Shown here: positions 33,696 through 45,335 of the stretch, in pieces
How the letters are laid out: each line of letters starts with the position of its first letter
Position numbering within the stretch: position 1 is the first letter of the stretch
Assembly (NCBI GenBank): GCA_003241645.1
Contig: QFOX01000001.1
Location: forward strand, 1-64,000
DNA: 64,000 nucleotides
Source: Azospirillum brasilense
Lineage (GTDB): Bacteria > Pseudomonadota > Alphaproteobacteria > Rickettsiales > UBA3002
Direction: 5' to 3'
The notes under the pieces: model-generated
Told to the model about the DNA's origin: nothing
Seen by the model: the letters and a program-made list of their open reading frames with translations, nothing else
The model's database searches: none
Translations under genes and position numbers: made by a program

Positions 33696-34664
33696 TTAGT
33701 ATGCTGCGGGTGCGGCGGCGTCCTTGGGCAGATGCTCGAGGAATTTCTGCGCTTCCAGGGCCGCCATGCAGCCCGTGCCCGCAGCGGTGATGGCCTGGCG
33801 GAAAATTTTGTCCTGCACGTCGCCTGCGGCGTAAACGCCTTCGATGTTGGTCTTCGTGCTGTCGGGCTTGGTGATGAGGTACTTGTCCTCGTCCATCTCC
33901 AGCGCACCGGCGAACAGTTTGGTGTTCGGATCATGGCCGATGGCCACGAACGCGCCATCCACCTTCAGCTCGCTGGTTTCATTGGTCTTGATGTTCTTCA
34001 GTTTCAGCCCGGTGAGCGAGGGCGGGTTGTCGGTGCCGAGGAATTCCTCGACCACGCTATCCCAGATGACGCGCACGTTCTCGGTGGCGAACAGGCGCTC
34101 CTGCCCGATCTTCTCGGCGCGCAAGCTGTCGCGGCGGTGGATGAGCGTGACCGATTTGCAGATCTTGGAAAGGTACAGCGCTTCTTCCACGGCGCTGTTG
34201 CCGCCGCCGATGACGGCCACGTCGCGGTTCTTGAAGAAGAACCCGTCGCAGGTGGCGCAGGCGGAAACGCCGAAATTCTGGAATTTCTTCTCGCTCTCCA
34301 GCCCAAGCCAGCGCGCGCTGGCGCCGGTAGCGATGATGAGCGTATCGCCGGTATACGTATCGCCCGAGTCGCCTTTGGCCACGAACGGGCGTTTGCTTAG
34401 GTCCACGCTGGTGATGTAGTCGTGGATGATCTGCGTGCCCACGTGGGCGGCCTGCGCTTCCATTTGCTGCATCAGCCACGGGCCCTGCACGGCCTCGGCG
34501 AAGCCGGGGTAGTTCTCGACCTCGGTGGTGATGGTCAGCTGCCCGCCCGGCTGCATGCCATGCACCATGATGGGCTTCAGGCCGGCGCGCGCCGCGTAGA
34601 TGGCGGCGGAGCAGCCGGCAGCGCCGGAGCCGATGATGAGAACGTGGGTGCGGTGGTCGGTCAT
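33696..34664 (-). CDS. trxB: Thioredoxin-disulfide reductase
   Basis: A 322-residue FAD/NADPH enzyme. Its N-terminal FAD motif is VLIIGSGAAGCSAAIYAARAG, followed by PGGQLTITTEVENYPGF. The redox-active pair is in SACATCDGFF, the NADPH motif is VAVIGGGNSAVEEALYL, and the C-terminal FAD contact is GVYAAGDVQDK. It reduces thioredoxin and so supports the peroxiredoxin encoded 0.5 kb upstream. Terminated by the shared hairpin at 33661. Confidence 0.96.
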   Translation of the reverse strand: MTDHRTHVLIIGSGAAGCSAAIYAARAGLKPIMVHGMQPGGQLTITTEVENYPGFAEAVQGPWLMQQMEAQAAHVGTQIIHDYITSVDLSKRPFVAKGDSGDTYTGDTLIIATGASARWLGLESEKKFQNFGVSACATCDGFFFKNRDVAVIGGGNSAVEEALYLSKICKSVTLIHRRDSLRAEKIGQERLFATENVRVIWDSVVEEFLGTDNPPSLTGLKLKNIKTNETSELKVDGAFVAIGHDPNTKLFAGALEMDEDKYLITKPDSTKTNIEGVYAAGDVQDKIFRQAITAAGTGCMAALEAQKFLEHLPKDAAAPAAY

Positions 34665-34681
34665 GGGGATTCCTTAGGCAG

Positions 34682-34715
34682 AAAAATGCCGACGAGAGAT
34701 ATTCCCGCCGGCATC
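34682..34715 (-). terminator. Intrinsic terminator of the 34733 gene
   Basis: On the minus strand GATGCCGGCG and CGTCGGCATTTTTC form a stem with one mismatch followed by a T-run (34686-34682), 18 bases past the stop of the 34733 gene. Confidence 0.8.
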
Positions 34716-34732
34716 GGTTTCAAGGGGTCGGC

Positions 34733-35074
34733 TTAGAGGCAGCGCTTCAGTTCCTGCTGCAGCACCAGCCCTTCGGAGGTGCTTTTGCCGGGAAGCGTCA
34801 GCGTGTCGCCATCCAGCGCGTCTTTCAGGGAAAGCGTGTTGTGGTAGGTGCCCACCTGAACGTTCACGGGCGTGGCTTCGTTCTTCTCGGCCAGTGCTTC
34901 CAGCTTGTCTTCACCGTCGCCGGTGAGGACCGCTTCGGCATGCATGCCTTTCACCACGGAGGTGCTTTCCACATCACCCTGCTCGAGCTTCACGTCGCCA
35001 ATGGTGACGTTGCAGGCAAGGGCAAGACCCGGCAGCATGGCGGCAAGAATGGTCGGAATCATCAGGGTACGCAT
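34733..35074 (-). CDS. Hypothetical exported protein, 113 aa
   Basis: A signal peptide (MRTLMIPTILAAMLPGLALA) precedes a small acidic periplasmic domain of about 93 residues, with cysteines at the mature N-terminus (CNVTIGDVKLEQGD) and near the C-terminus (LKRCL), likely a disulfide. The lipobox fit is poor (Ala at -3). No domain is recognised. It lies between ahpC-like and trxB on the same strand, so an envelope redox or stress link is possible but unproven. Confidence 0.6.
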   Translation of the reverse strand: MRTLMIPTILAAMLPGLALACNVTIGDVKLEQGDVESTSVVKGMHAEAVLTGDGEDKLEALAEKNEATPVNVQVGTYHNTLSLKDALDGDTLTLPGKSTSEGLVLQQELKRCL

Positions 35075-35110
35075 AGGCAGGATCTCCGTCGTGAAGTGAA
35101 TGAAACGAAA

Positions 35111-35713
35111 CTAGATGGCTTTGGCGTGCTTGCTGAGGTAGCTGGCCACGCCTTCGGCGGTGGGTTTCATGGCATCGTCGCCACGCTTCCAGTTGGCGGG
35201 GCAGACTTCGCCGTGCTCTTCCACGAAGTTCAGCGCGTCCAGCATGCGGATGGCCTCATCCACGTTGCGGCCCAGCGGCAGGTCGTTCACCACCTGGTGG
35301 CGCACCACGCCGTTCTTGTCGATCATGAAGCTGCCACGGAAGGCCACTTCGTCGTTCAGCAGCACGTCGTACGCGCGGGCGATGGATTTGGTCAGGTCGG
35401 CCACCATCGGGAACTGCACGTTGCCAATGCCGCCTTTGTCCACGGGGGTGTTCTTCCAGGCGAGGTGGGTGAAGTGCGAATCCACCGAAATGCCGATCAC
35501 TTCGGCGCCGCGCGATTTGAATTCGTTCACGCGGTTATCGAAGGCGATGATCTCGCTGGGGCACACGAAGGTGAAATCGAGCGGCCAGAAGAACAGCACG
35601 CCCACTTTGCCCTTCAGGTATTCCTTCAGGTTGAATTTGTCGTTGATGCTGTTGTCCGGCATCACGGCTTTGGCGGTGAAATCGGGGGCGGCTTTGCCGA
35701 CGAGTACGCTCAT
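35111..35713 (-). CDS. Typical 2-Cys peroxiredoxin (AhpC/Prx family)
   Basis: 200 residues. The peroxidatic Cys is in FFWPLDFTFVCPSEIIAF near residue 50, with the Thr-x-x-Cys-Pro motif. The resolving Cys is in HGEVCPANW near residue 168, and the conserved Arg lies before SFMIDKNG. It reduces H2O2 and organic peroxides, probably via thioredoxin given nearby trxB; no ahpF is adjacent. AGGAG precedes the ATG at 35713; the open frame continues upstream without similarity. Confidence 0.93.
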   Translation of the reverse strand: MSVLVGKAAPDFTAKAVMPDNSINDKFNLKEYLKGKVGVLFFWPLDFTFVCPSEIIAFDNRVNEFKSRGAEVIGISVDSHFTHLAWKNTPVDKGGIGNVQFPMVADLTKSIARAYDVLLNDEVAFRGSFMIDKNGVVRHQVVNDLPLGRNVDEAIRMLDALNFVEEHGEVCPANWKRGDDAMKPTAEGVASYLSKHAKAI

Positions 35714-35802
35714 GGTCTTCTCCTTTAATAAGCGGGTGTTGCGGCGACTATAAGCAGAAAATGCCGCAGCGCAACCTGCATCGGCACACCATCCCCCGGA
35801 GT

Positions 35803-36888
35803 TTACAGGCGCCCGGTCGCCTGCGCAAGCCCAAGCACCGCCGCGCCCGACAGCAGCAGGATGGCAAGGCGCAGCCATTCGTTCAGCATGGCGAAGCGGT
35901 CATCCAGCGCGCGGCTGTAGAAATGGTACAGCTGCTCCATGGCGTGCTCGAACTGGCCGCTTTGTTCGCTGGCGCGCAGGGCATTCAGCATTTCCGCCGG
36001 GAAATCGCCGGTCTGCCGCGCGGCCTGCGACAGGCTGCTTCCACGCTGCACGTAGTCGGCCATCTGCAGCAGGGCGCGGCGCAGCGCCCGGTTGCCCACC
36101 ACCATGGCGCTCAGCGGCAGGCCTTCGGCCACGGGCAGGCCCGCCATGCAGGCCAGCCGGAAAGCGGGGGTGAACTGCATCATCTCGTAGGCATAGAAGA
36201 GCGGGCCGACCACCGGCACGCGCAGCAGCGCGGCATCCACCTGTTCGGCGAACGCGTCCGAGCGCCGGTAAAGCAGCACGGGCACCACCAGCAGGCCTAA
36301 TACCAAGAGCTTACCCAGGATCGACGGCATGAAAATAGCGAGCGCGAGGGTGGTGAGCAGCAGCGTGCTGATGGGGCTGCGCAATTTCTGGCGCATCTCG
36401 GTGCGGATGGTCTGCATCTGCCGCAAATGCTGGGCGGCGTGCTCCATCAACCCGGCGAGCGTGCCGCTTTGCTCGCCCACGCGGATCAGGCTCACCAGAA
36501 AGCGGCCGATCACCGCTTCTTCGGTGGCGACCGCGTCGCCCAGTGTGGCACCATGCAGGGCATGGCTGCGCACGCGGGCCAGCGCCTCGCGCAATGCGGG
36601 TGAATCGGCCACGGACCCGATCGCGTCCAGCAGTTCGGGCACGGGCATGCCCATGCGGAAATAGAGCTGCAATTGCGTGGCCAGCGTCAGCCGGTCCTTC
36701 AGCGACAGGCGCTTGCCGCGCAGGCGCTGCCGCAGGCTGGGCGGCTGCATGTCGGGGCTGGTGGCTTCCAGAAGGGTCAGGCCCATGCGGGCCAGTTCGT
36801 GGGAGAGTTCGGCATGGTCGGCGGCTTCACGCTCGCCGCGGATGATATGGCCACGCTCGTTGCGCGCCGTGAAGCGGAAACTGATCAC
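35803..36888 (-). CDS. Type II secretion / type IV pilus inner-membrane platform protein (GspF/PilC family)
   Basis: 361 residues with two GspF domains. The first follows RLSLKDRLTLATQLQLYFRMGMP, with GEQSGTLAGLMEHAAQHL; the second is PLFYAYEMMQFTPAFRLACMAG, with RASEQSGQFEHAMEQLYHFYS. Three membrane segments are present (LLTTLALAIFMPSILGKLL, and one at the C-terminus). The N-terminal FTARNERGHIIRGEREAAD is the usual GspF/PilC start. It is isolated from other secretion genes and is coupled to the ELM1 gene by an ATGA overlap. It could serve the dispersed prepilin-like proteins. Confidence 0.88.
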   Translation of the reverse strand: MISFRFTARNERGHIIRGEREAADHAELSHELARMGLTLLEATSPDMQPPSLRQRLRGKRLSLKDRLTLATQLQLYFRMGMPVPELLDAIGSVADSPALREALARVRSHALHGATLGDAVATEEAVIGRFLVSLIRVGEQSGTLAGLMEHAAQHLRQMQTIRTEMRQKLRSPISTLLLTTLALAIFMPSILGKLLVLGLLVVPVLLYRRSDAFAEQVDAALLRVPVVGPLFYAYEMMQFTPAFRLACMAGLPVAEGLPLSAMVVGNRALRRALLQMADYVQRGSSLSQAARQTGDFPAEMLNALRASEQSGQFEHAMEQLYHFYSRALDDRFAMLNEWLRLAILLLSGAAVLGLAQATGRL

Positions 36889-37847
36889 GACACCGCGCCG
36901 GGGAAGCGCGCGCGGATCTCACGCGCGACCATGGCCGCTTCATCCAGCCCACTGGTCGGCTCAAAATCGTCAACCGTGCCTGCATTCAATGGCTTAGCCA
37001 TGCCGCGTTCGTACAAGGTGGCATGCAGCGCTTGGTGCTTGGCGGGAATGATCTTCTCCGGTGCGTAGATGTAAACCGGCTTGCCGGTGACGCAGGCCTC
37101 GGCGCACATGGACAGCGAATCGCCGGTGACGATGATGCGCTCGGCCGCGCCCAGCATGCCCAGATAGGGATTGTCCTTGCCCACGTCCCAGCGATGCAGC
37201 AAATGCGGCCCGTGCAGTGCCCCCTCGATAAGGGCGATGGCTTCCGGCGGCGTGCGGCGGCTGGTGGTGACCAGCAGCGAGCCCGTGCCCGCCATGGTTT
37301 GCGCCGTGGAAATGACCGTGCGCCAGTCGGCTGGGCTGTATTGGCCGTGTTTGGTGTCGCCGCCAAGGCAGACCGCCACCCATGGGCGCGGCAAATGGGC
37401 GAATTGCGGCATCCACGCGTCGCGGGCGCTGGCCAGCGTTTCGGTGGTGACCGCATGCAGCGGCGCAAGCGTGGAGATGACATGCGGCAGCGCCGGCGGG
37501 TGGTCGTGTGCGGGGGCGGCGATCAGGTCGATCTTGTCCAGCGCGCCCGGCCACATCAGGTACACCGTCACCGTACTGGGTGAGGCTTTCTTGATGGCGC
37601 GCAGCACCGGCACCGTGCGGCGGCCCGAAGCGATGACCAGTTTGGGGTAGGGCGGGGCCAGCGGCGCGCTGCGCGCCCGGTCCAATCCGGCCATGCTGGC
37701 GCCCATCAGGCGCGGCGGCAAGAGCCGACCCAAAGCGTTATACTCAAGGCGTTTCAATTGGTAAGGCAGGCCAAGCTTGGCAATGACGCCCAGCACCTGG
37801 CCGGTGTGGCCGGTGCGATCATCCACCAGGCCCCAGACCGAACTCAT
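36885..37847 (-). CDS. ELM1/GtrOC1 family putative glycosyltransferase
   Basis: 320 residues, of the bacterial family related to plant ELM1 (mitochondrial fission protein). It starts SSVWGLVDDRTGHTGQVLG; PYPKLVIASGRRTVPV, AVCLGGDTKHGQYS, and IVTGDSLSMCAEACVTGKPVYIYAPE follow. The fold resembles a GT-B transferase and the conserved region near residue 240 could bind a nucleotide sugar; function is not established. It is coupled to greA upstream (TAATG) and gspF downstream (ATGA). Confidence 0.85.
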   Translation of the reverse strand: MSSVWGLVDDRTGHTGQVLGVIAKLGLPYQLKRLEYNALGRLLPPRLMGASMAGLDRARSAPLAPPYPKLVIASGRRTVPVLRAIKKASPSTVTVYLMWPGALDKIDLIAAPAHDHPPALPHVISTLAPLHAVTTETLASARDAWMPQFAHLPRPWVAVCLGGDTKHGQYSPADWRTVISTAQTMAGTGSLLVTTSRRTPPEAIALIEGALHGPHLLHRWDVGKDNPYLGMLGAAERIIVTGDSLSMCAEACVTGKPVYIYAPEKIIPAKHQALHATLYERGMAKPLNAGTVDDFEPTSGLDEAAMVAREIRARFPGAVS

Positions 37848-38320
37848 TACTTATACTCGACGGTCAGCACTTCATAGAAGCGCACGCCTTTGGGGGTGTG
37901 CACTTCCACGCTGGTGCCCTGTTTCTTGCCGATCAGCGCGCGGCCAATGGGCGCGGTCAGCGAGATCAGGCGACGGTTGATGTCGGCTTCGTATTCCGAC
38001 ACGATCTGGTAGGTCAGCTCTTCTTCCGAATCCTCGTCCACCACGGTCACGGTCGCGCCGAACTTCACGGTGTCGCCCTGCAGGCTACGCACGTCGATCA
38101 CGTCGGCGCGGCTGGTGATGGCCTCCAGCTCCTTGATGCGGCCCTCGATGAAGCTCTGCTTTTCCTTGGCGGCGTGGTATTCGGCGTTCTCTTTCAGGTC
38201 GCCATGCGCGCGCGCTTCCGAGATCGCCTCGATCACCGCGGGGCGGTCCACGGTCTTCAATTGTTTCAATTCTTTCTCGAGGCGCTCGAAGCCGACCGCC
38301 GTCATAGGGATCTTTTCCAT
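37847..38320 (-). CDS. greA: Transcription elongation factor GreA
   Basis: 157 residues. The N-terminal coiled coil carries the acidic tip residues ([23 protein letters not shown], with [15 protein letters not shown] at the Gre signature). A C-terminal FKBP-like domain follows ([22 protein letters not shown]). It stimulates transcript cleavage by backtracked RNA polymerase. The carB-greA order is common in alphaproteobacteria; here another gene lies between on the other strand. Confidence 0.95.
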   Translation of the reverse strand: MEKIPMTAVGFERLEKELKQLKTVDRPAVIEAISEARAHGDLKENAEYHAAKEKQSFIEGRIKELEAITSRADVIDVRSLQGDTVKFGATVTVVDEDSEEELTYQIVSEYEADINRRLISLTAPIGRALIGKKQGTSVEVHTPKGVRFYEVLTVEYK

Positions 38321-38442
38321 GGAAGTTCCGTCACTTATCGCAGGTGAGGTGAATAACAGACCCCAAGCTATAGCGGCTGGCGGTGCCTATCGCAAGGGGG
38401 GTGATTTCATTCAACTGTCACACAGGGCATGCAATCGCCACG

Positions 38443-38448
38443 TATAAT
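38443..38448 (+). promoter_or_regulatory. Putative -10 element of the 38472 gene
   Basis: TATAAT at 38443-38448 is a consensus -10, 24 bases before the ATG at 38472. No clear -35 matches at 16-18 bases upstream. Confidence 0.35.
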
Positions 38449-38471
38449 GCAGCCTTAATGTGGGAGCATGT

Positions 38472-39107
38472 ATGACGATGCGCAGCGATTTGCCGAAAGT
38501 GAAGCCTGAGGAAAACCCCAGCATCATCAACCATAATGCGGGCAAGGGCGCGTTTCTGGGCGCGTTTGCGGGCAATGTTGCAGGCACAGTCGCTGTCCTG
38601 ACTGGTCGGTCGCAAAATGTTCTCCATGCGCTCACGTATGGCGGCTTAGCCGTCGGAGGAATACTGGGTGGGCTTTCTGGAAAAAAAACCAGCGAGAAAG
38701 AGTTGGATACGGGACGTACAGTTAAAAATCCCGGCTACTTCAACAAAGGCATTCTGTCTGGCATGGTGGCAAGCAGCGTCTTGCATTCACCGTATGTCTT
38801 GCTGAAAAAAACACCCAATACTCTTTTATCTTTAGCGATTGGAATCGGTGCGATCTGCTGGGGCAGCATTTCGCGCAAAAATGAATTGCAGCGCGACTTT
38901 GACCGTGCCGTTGGCATGCGCGATGCCGAGATCAACACCCTCAAGGCCAGTGTGGCGGCGCCACAACCTGCGCCTGCCCCGAGCTACAAAGACAGCGTGA
39001 CGGCAGAAGAATCCGCCCAGCTTGCCGCGAAACAAGAACGCCAGCATCGCATGACGGATGCCGTGGCCGCACAGCCCGCGCCGGAGGCTACCTACCAACG
39101 CGCATAG
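38472..39107 (+). CDS. Hypothetical membrane protein, 211 aa
   Basis: Three or four hydrophobic glycine-rich segments are visible (GAFLGAFAGNVAGTVAVL, YGGLAVGGILGGLSG, LSLAIGIGAICWGSIS). An alpha-helical and Ala/Pro/Gln-rich C-terminal tail of 65 residues follows. Glycine-zipper-like spacing occurs in the first segments. No family is recognised. A GTG at 38460 is an alternative start. It is convergent with carB, one base apart. Confidence 0.6.
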   Translation: MTMRSDLPKVKPEENPSIINHNAGKGAFLGAFAGNVAGTVAVLTGRSQNVLHALTYGGLAVGGILGGLSGKKTSEKELDTGRTVKNPGYFNKGILSGMVASSVLHSPYVLLKKTPNTLLSLAIGIGAICWGSISRKNELQRDFDRAVGMRDAEINTLKASVAAPQPAPAPSYKDSVTAEESAQLAAKQERQHRMTDAVAAQPAPEATYQRA

Positions 39108-42394
<3,287 letters not shown>

Positions 42395-42395
<1 letters not shown>

Positions 42396-43135
42396 TAGCG
42401 TGTCTTTTCTTTAGGGTACAAAACAGTTTCTTTGGATGCGATCGCATCGCCTTCCGATTCAAGCGCCACCAGCTTTTGCAGGCGGAATAGGTTGCCTTCG
42501 AGCAGGTAGTCCGATTCGTACCACGTCCAGCCGCTGCGCGAGCTATCGCTGGCACGGCCCGTCTTCGGATCGAACTCAACATTATTAAAGTAGGCGGGTT
42601 GCGTGGTCAGCTTCCCATCCTCGAAGGACTCGACCTGCATCGGGGAAATGCTGCCGTCTGCGTGCCATATCGCCGCCTGATACGCGGATTGGTAGGCCGC
42701 GTTGTAGAGCCAGTAGACTATCATCATGTCACCATCGCGCAGCGGGTAATAGGCGAACTCCGTCATGCTGAGGGGCGAAACGCGTTGGTAGGAGGTGGGT
42801 GGGGATTCGCTCTCGGCTGCCCATTCGGGAGTCGAGAAATACAGCCATTCGCCGATGCGCCCGCGCAGGTCATACTGCGCGGATGTTTCCTTCTCTGCCG
42901 CGCCCGCGGGCAATGCACTCAGGCGGTCATAGAAATATTTTCCGGCCGCCGCATCGTAGCGTGCAGGAGAAGCATGCGTTTCATTCAGCACCTGCACGCG
43001 GGCATCGAGGCAATCGGTGTACTCTTCCCAGACCGCCTGATCGCCGCAGCGGAACAGGGGGCTTTCGGGGGGCAATGGTGCGGCGAGTGCCGGCAAGGCG
43101 ATCAGCAAGCCAAGCATGATGGCACCATACGTCAT
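42395..43135 (-). CDS. Hypothetical exported protein between carA and carB
   Basis: 246 residues with a cleavable signal peptide ([19 protein letters not shown]). Mature cysteines sit in [20 protein letters not shown]. Tyr/Trp-rich strands follow ([34 protein letters not shown]). No family is recognised; its N-terminal segment has the two-Cys pattern of DUF1311-like lysozyme-inhibitor proteins (weak). It overlaps carA (ATGA) and carB (TAATG), making a three-gene translationally coupled operon. Confidence 0.65.
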
Positions 43136-44310
43136 GCCGCTTGGCCTTTCTGTTTGCCCATGCTCGCGACGAAGCGCTCGAACAGGTAGTAAGAATCATG
43201 CGGGCCGGGGCTTGCTTCGGGGTGGCCCTGCACCGAGAAGATCGGCAGCTCGCGGTGGGCAATGCCCTGAATGGTGCCGTCGAACAGCGAACGGTGGGTG
43301 ACTTCCACATGCGCGGGCAGGCCCTGGTCGCTGATGGCGAAGCCATGGTTCTGCGAGGTGATCTCGACCTTGCCGGTCGCCAGGTCTTTCACCGGGTGGT
43401 TCGCACCGCGGTGGCCCTGTTTCATTTTCTCGGTCTTGGCACCGAGCGCGATGCCAAGCATCTGGTGGCCAAGGCAAATGCCCAGCATGGGCAATTTGGC
43501 GTCCACCAGCTGGCGGATGACCGGCACCGCGTATTGCCCGGTGGCGGCCGGGTCGCCGGGGCCGTTGCTCAGGAATACGCCGTCGGGCTGCAGTGCCAGC
43601 ACTTCCTCGGCGGTGGCGGTGGCGGGCACGATGGTAACGCGGCAACCGGCCGAGGCAAGGCTGCGCAGGATGTTCAGCTTCACGCCGTAATCGATCGCCA
43701 CCACGTGCGGCAGGTCGCGCTCGTTGCCGCGTAGTTCGGCATGGCCGCGGCCCAGCGCCCAGCGCTGCTGGTTCCACTGGCCATGGCTGGCGCGGGTCAC
43801 GTGCGCGGCCAGCTCCAGCCCGTGCATGTCGGGCGCCTGCTCCAGCGCGGCTTTGGCGCGGGCCTGCAGTTTCTCTTTGCTTTCCGGCCCGAAGGCGATG
43901 CCGCAATTCTGCGCGCCGTGGGTGCGGATGTGGCGCGTGAGTGCGCGCGTATCGATGCCGCAAATGCCGGTGATGCCCTGCATCTGCAGCCAAATGTTGA
44001 AATGGTGCGTGGCGCGGAAGTTGCTGGGCGCTGTGATGTCCTCACGCAGGATGAGGCCCGCCACGGTCGGCTTTTCCGCCTCGATGTCTTCCATGTTGGT
44101 GCCCACATTGCCGATATGCGGGAAGGTGAAGGTAATGACCTGCCCAGTGTAGGACGGGTCGGTCAGGATCTCCTGATAGCCGGTCATGGCGGTGTTGAAG
44201 CAGACCTCGCCGGCGGTGGCACCCTGTGCGCCGATGCCGTAGCCGAAAAACACCGTCCCATCCGCCAGTACGAGTGCGGCATTGGGGGCGGGTTTCAGTA
44301 GCTCGACCAT
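43132..44310 (-). CDS. carA: Carbamoyl-phosphate synthase small subunit (glutaminase)
   Basis: 392 residues. The N-terminal domain has ALVLADGTVFFGYGIGAQGA and GEVCFNTAMTGYQEILTDPSY. The C-terminal class I glutaminase domain has the nucleophile Cys in PMLGICLGHQMLGIALG, and His and Glu in SVQGHPEASPGPHD. The ATG at 44310 has AAGGA six bases upstream; 44316 is possible. It supplies ammonia from glutamine to CarB. First gene of the carA-unknown-carB operon. Confidence 0.96.
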   Translation of the reverse strand: MVELLKPAPNAALVLADGTVFFGYGIGAQGATAGEVCFNTAMTGYQEILTDPSYTGQVITFTFPHIGNVGTNMEDIEAEKPTVAGLILREDITAPSNFRATHHFNIWLQMQGITGICGIDTRALTRHIRTHGAQNCGIAFGPESKEKLQARAKAALEQAPDMHGLELAAHVTRASHGQWNQQRWALGRGHAELRGNERDLPHVVAIDYGVKLNILRSLASAGCRVTIVPATATAEEVLALQPDGVFLSNGPGDPAATGQYAVPVIRQLVDAKLPMLGICLGHQMLGIALGAKTEKMKQGHRGANHPVKDLATGKVEITSQNHGFAISDQGLPAHVEVTHRSLFDGTIQGIAHRELPIFSVQGHPEASPGPHDSYYLFERFVASMGKQKGQAA

Positions 44311-44357
44311 GGGCATTCCTTTTTTCGCGCCCGGCTCGGCCTGCTGCCTTCGCCATG

Positions 44358-44406
44358 GCGCGCAGCTTCGCTGGCGCATGGCTGGCTCGCGCTGCTGCGC
44401 TCGCAT
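44358..44406. repeat. Intergenic repeat, family F (copy 2)
   Basis: GCGCGCAGCTTCGCTGGC, then CATGGCTGGCTCG and CTGCTGCGCTCG, matching 17152-17200. It lies in the carA leader region. The remainder of 44311-44514 shows nothing else. Confidence 0.65.
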
Positions 44407-44514
44407 GGCCTTTCCGAGTTGGGGCTAAATTGCGGGACGTTTAAGGAATACACCCGGCCTAGTCAAGGGGCAATCACCGTGATGCGGGATTTCACAGGCC
44501 CCGGCGCGATGCGC

Positions 44515-45288
44515 CTAGTTGAAGGCCCGGAAATAGAGGGGGCATGCATTGGCGGTGCGCACGTTCAGGGCGTAGGTCGTGCTTAGATCCGTGCTGACCG
44601 TGCTGGTGGTGCAGCCCGCGTAATTGCGCGAAAACACGGAACCGCGCGCGGGCTGGCCGTCATCCATCTTGGTATCCACGTTCCATGCTTCCTCCGCGTT
44701 GAGGTAGCCATCGTCCAGGTACGAATCGTTATCGGTGCCGCTCAGGATCCAGTTGGTGTAATTATTCACGAACAGGTTGGTGAAAGTGTTCGCGCTGTTA
44801 TCGACATAGCCCATCCACCAGCCGGCGGTGCCGATGCGCATGCGCGGCGTATTGGTGCCGATGATGGCATCGATCCCGGCGGCCGGTCCGGCATTGCCGG
44901 TGTAGCTGCCTTCGATGAGCCCGGCGAGGGCCAGCTGCTGCCAGAAGCGCAGCGATTCGGTGGGGCCGTTGGCCGCGCCCCCAACATCGACCACGCCATT
45001 GCCGTTGCCATTGCAGGTGCCCGGTGTGGCTGCGGTGCCGGTGTGGGCATTGCAGTCGGCGGCGCTTTTGCCCCAGAAACTGGTGGCGTTATTCATGTCG
45101 CCGGGCATGGCGAAATATTTATCGCGGAAGGTCTGCGCGGCCGTGATGATGCGGCTGGTATCGGTTGAAATACTGCGCAATTCCGCCGCGCGGATGAGGG
45201 ATTGCCCGCCGAGGATACCCCCCGTGAGCAGGCCAAGGATGACCAGCACGATGCTTAACTCAACAAGGGAAAAGGCGTGACGCTGCAT
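44515..45288 (-). CDS. Prepilin-like protein, paralogue 3 of 7
   Basis: 257 residues, leader MQRHA then [19 protein letters not shown]. The body carries [27 protein letters not shown], the C-N-A...GTCNGNGNGVV loop, [17 protein letters not shown], and WNVDTKMDDGQPARGSVF. The C-terminal cysteines are in AGCTTS and NACPLYF. The ATG lies within TTGCAATGCAG. It follows paralogue 4 on the same strand with a 47-base gap, so the two look like a tandem duplication. Confidence 0.85.
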   Translation of the reverse strand: MQRHAFSLVELSIVLVILGLLTGGILGGQSLIRAAELRSISTDTSRIITAAQTFRDKYFAMPGDMNNATSFWGKSAADCNAHTGTAATPGTCNGNGNGVVDVGGAANGPTESLRFWQQLALAGLIEGSYTGNAGPAAGIDAIIGTNTPRMRIGTAGWWMGYVDNSANTFTNLFVNNYTNWILSGTDNDSYLDDGYLNAEEAWNVDTKMDDGQPARGSVFSRNYAGCTTSTVSTDLSTTYALNVRTANACPLYFRAFN

Positions 45289-45335
45289 TGCAACATCTTA
45301 CCGCATTGCAGCCCGCAAGTAAACGGCCATCCGGC

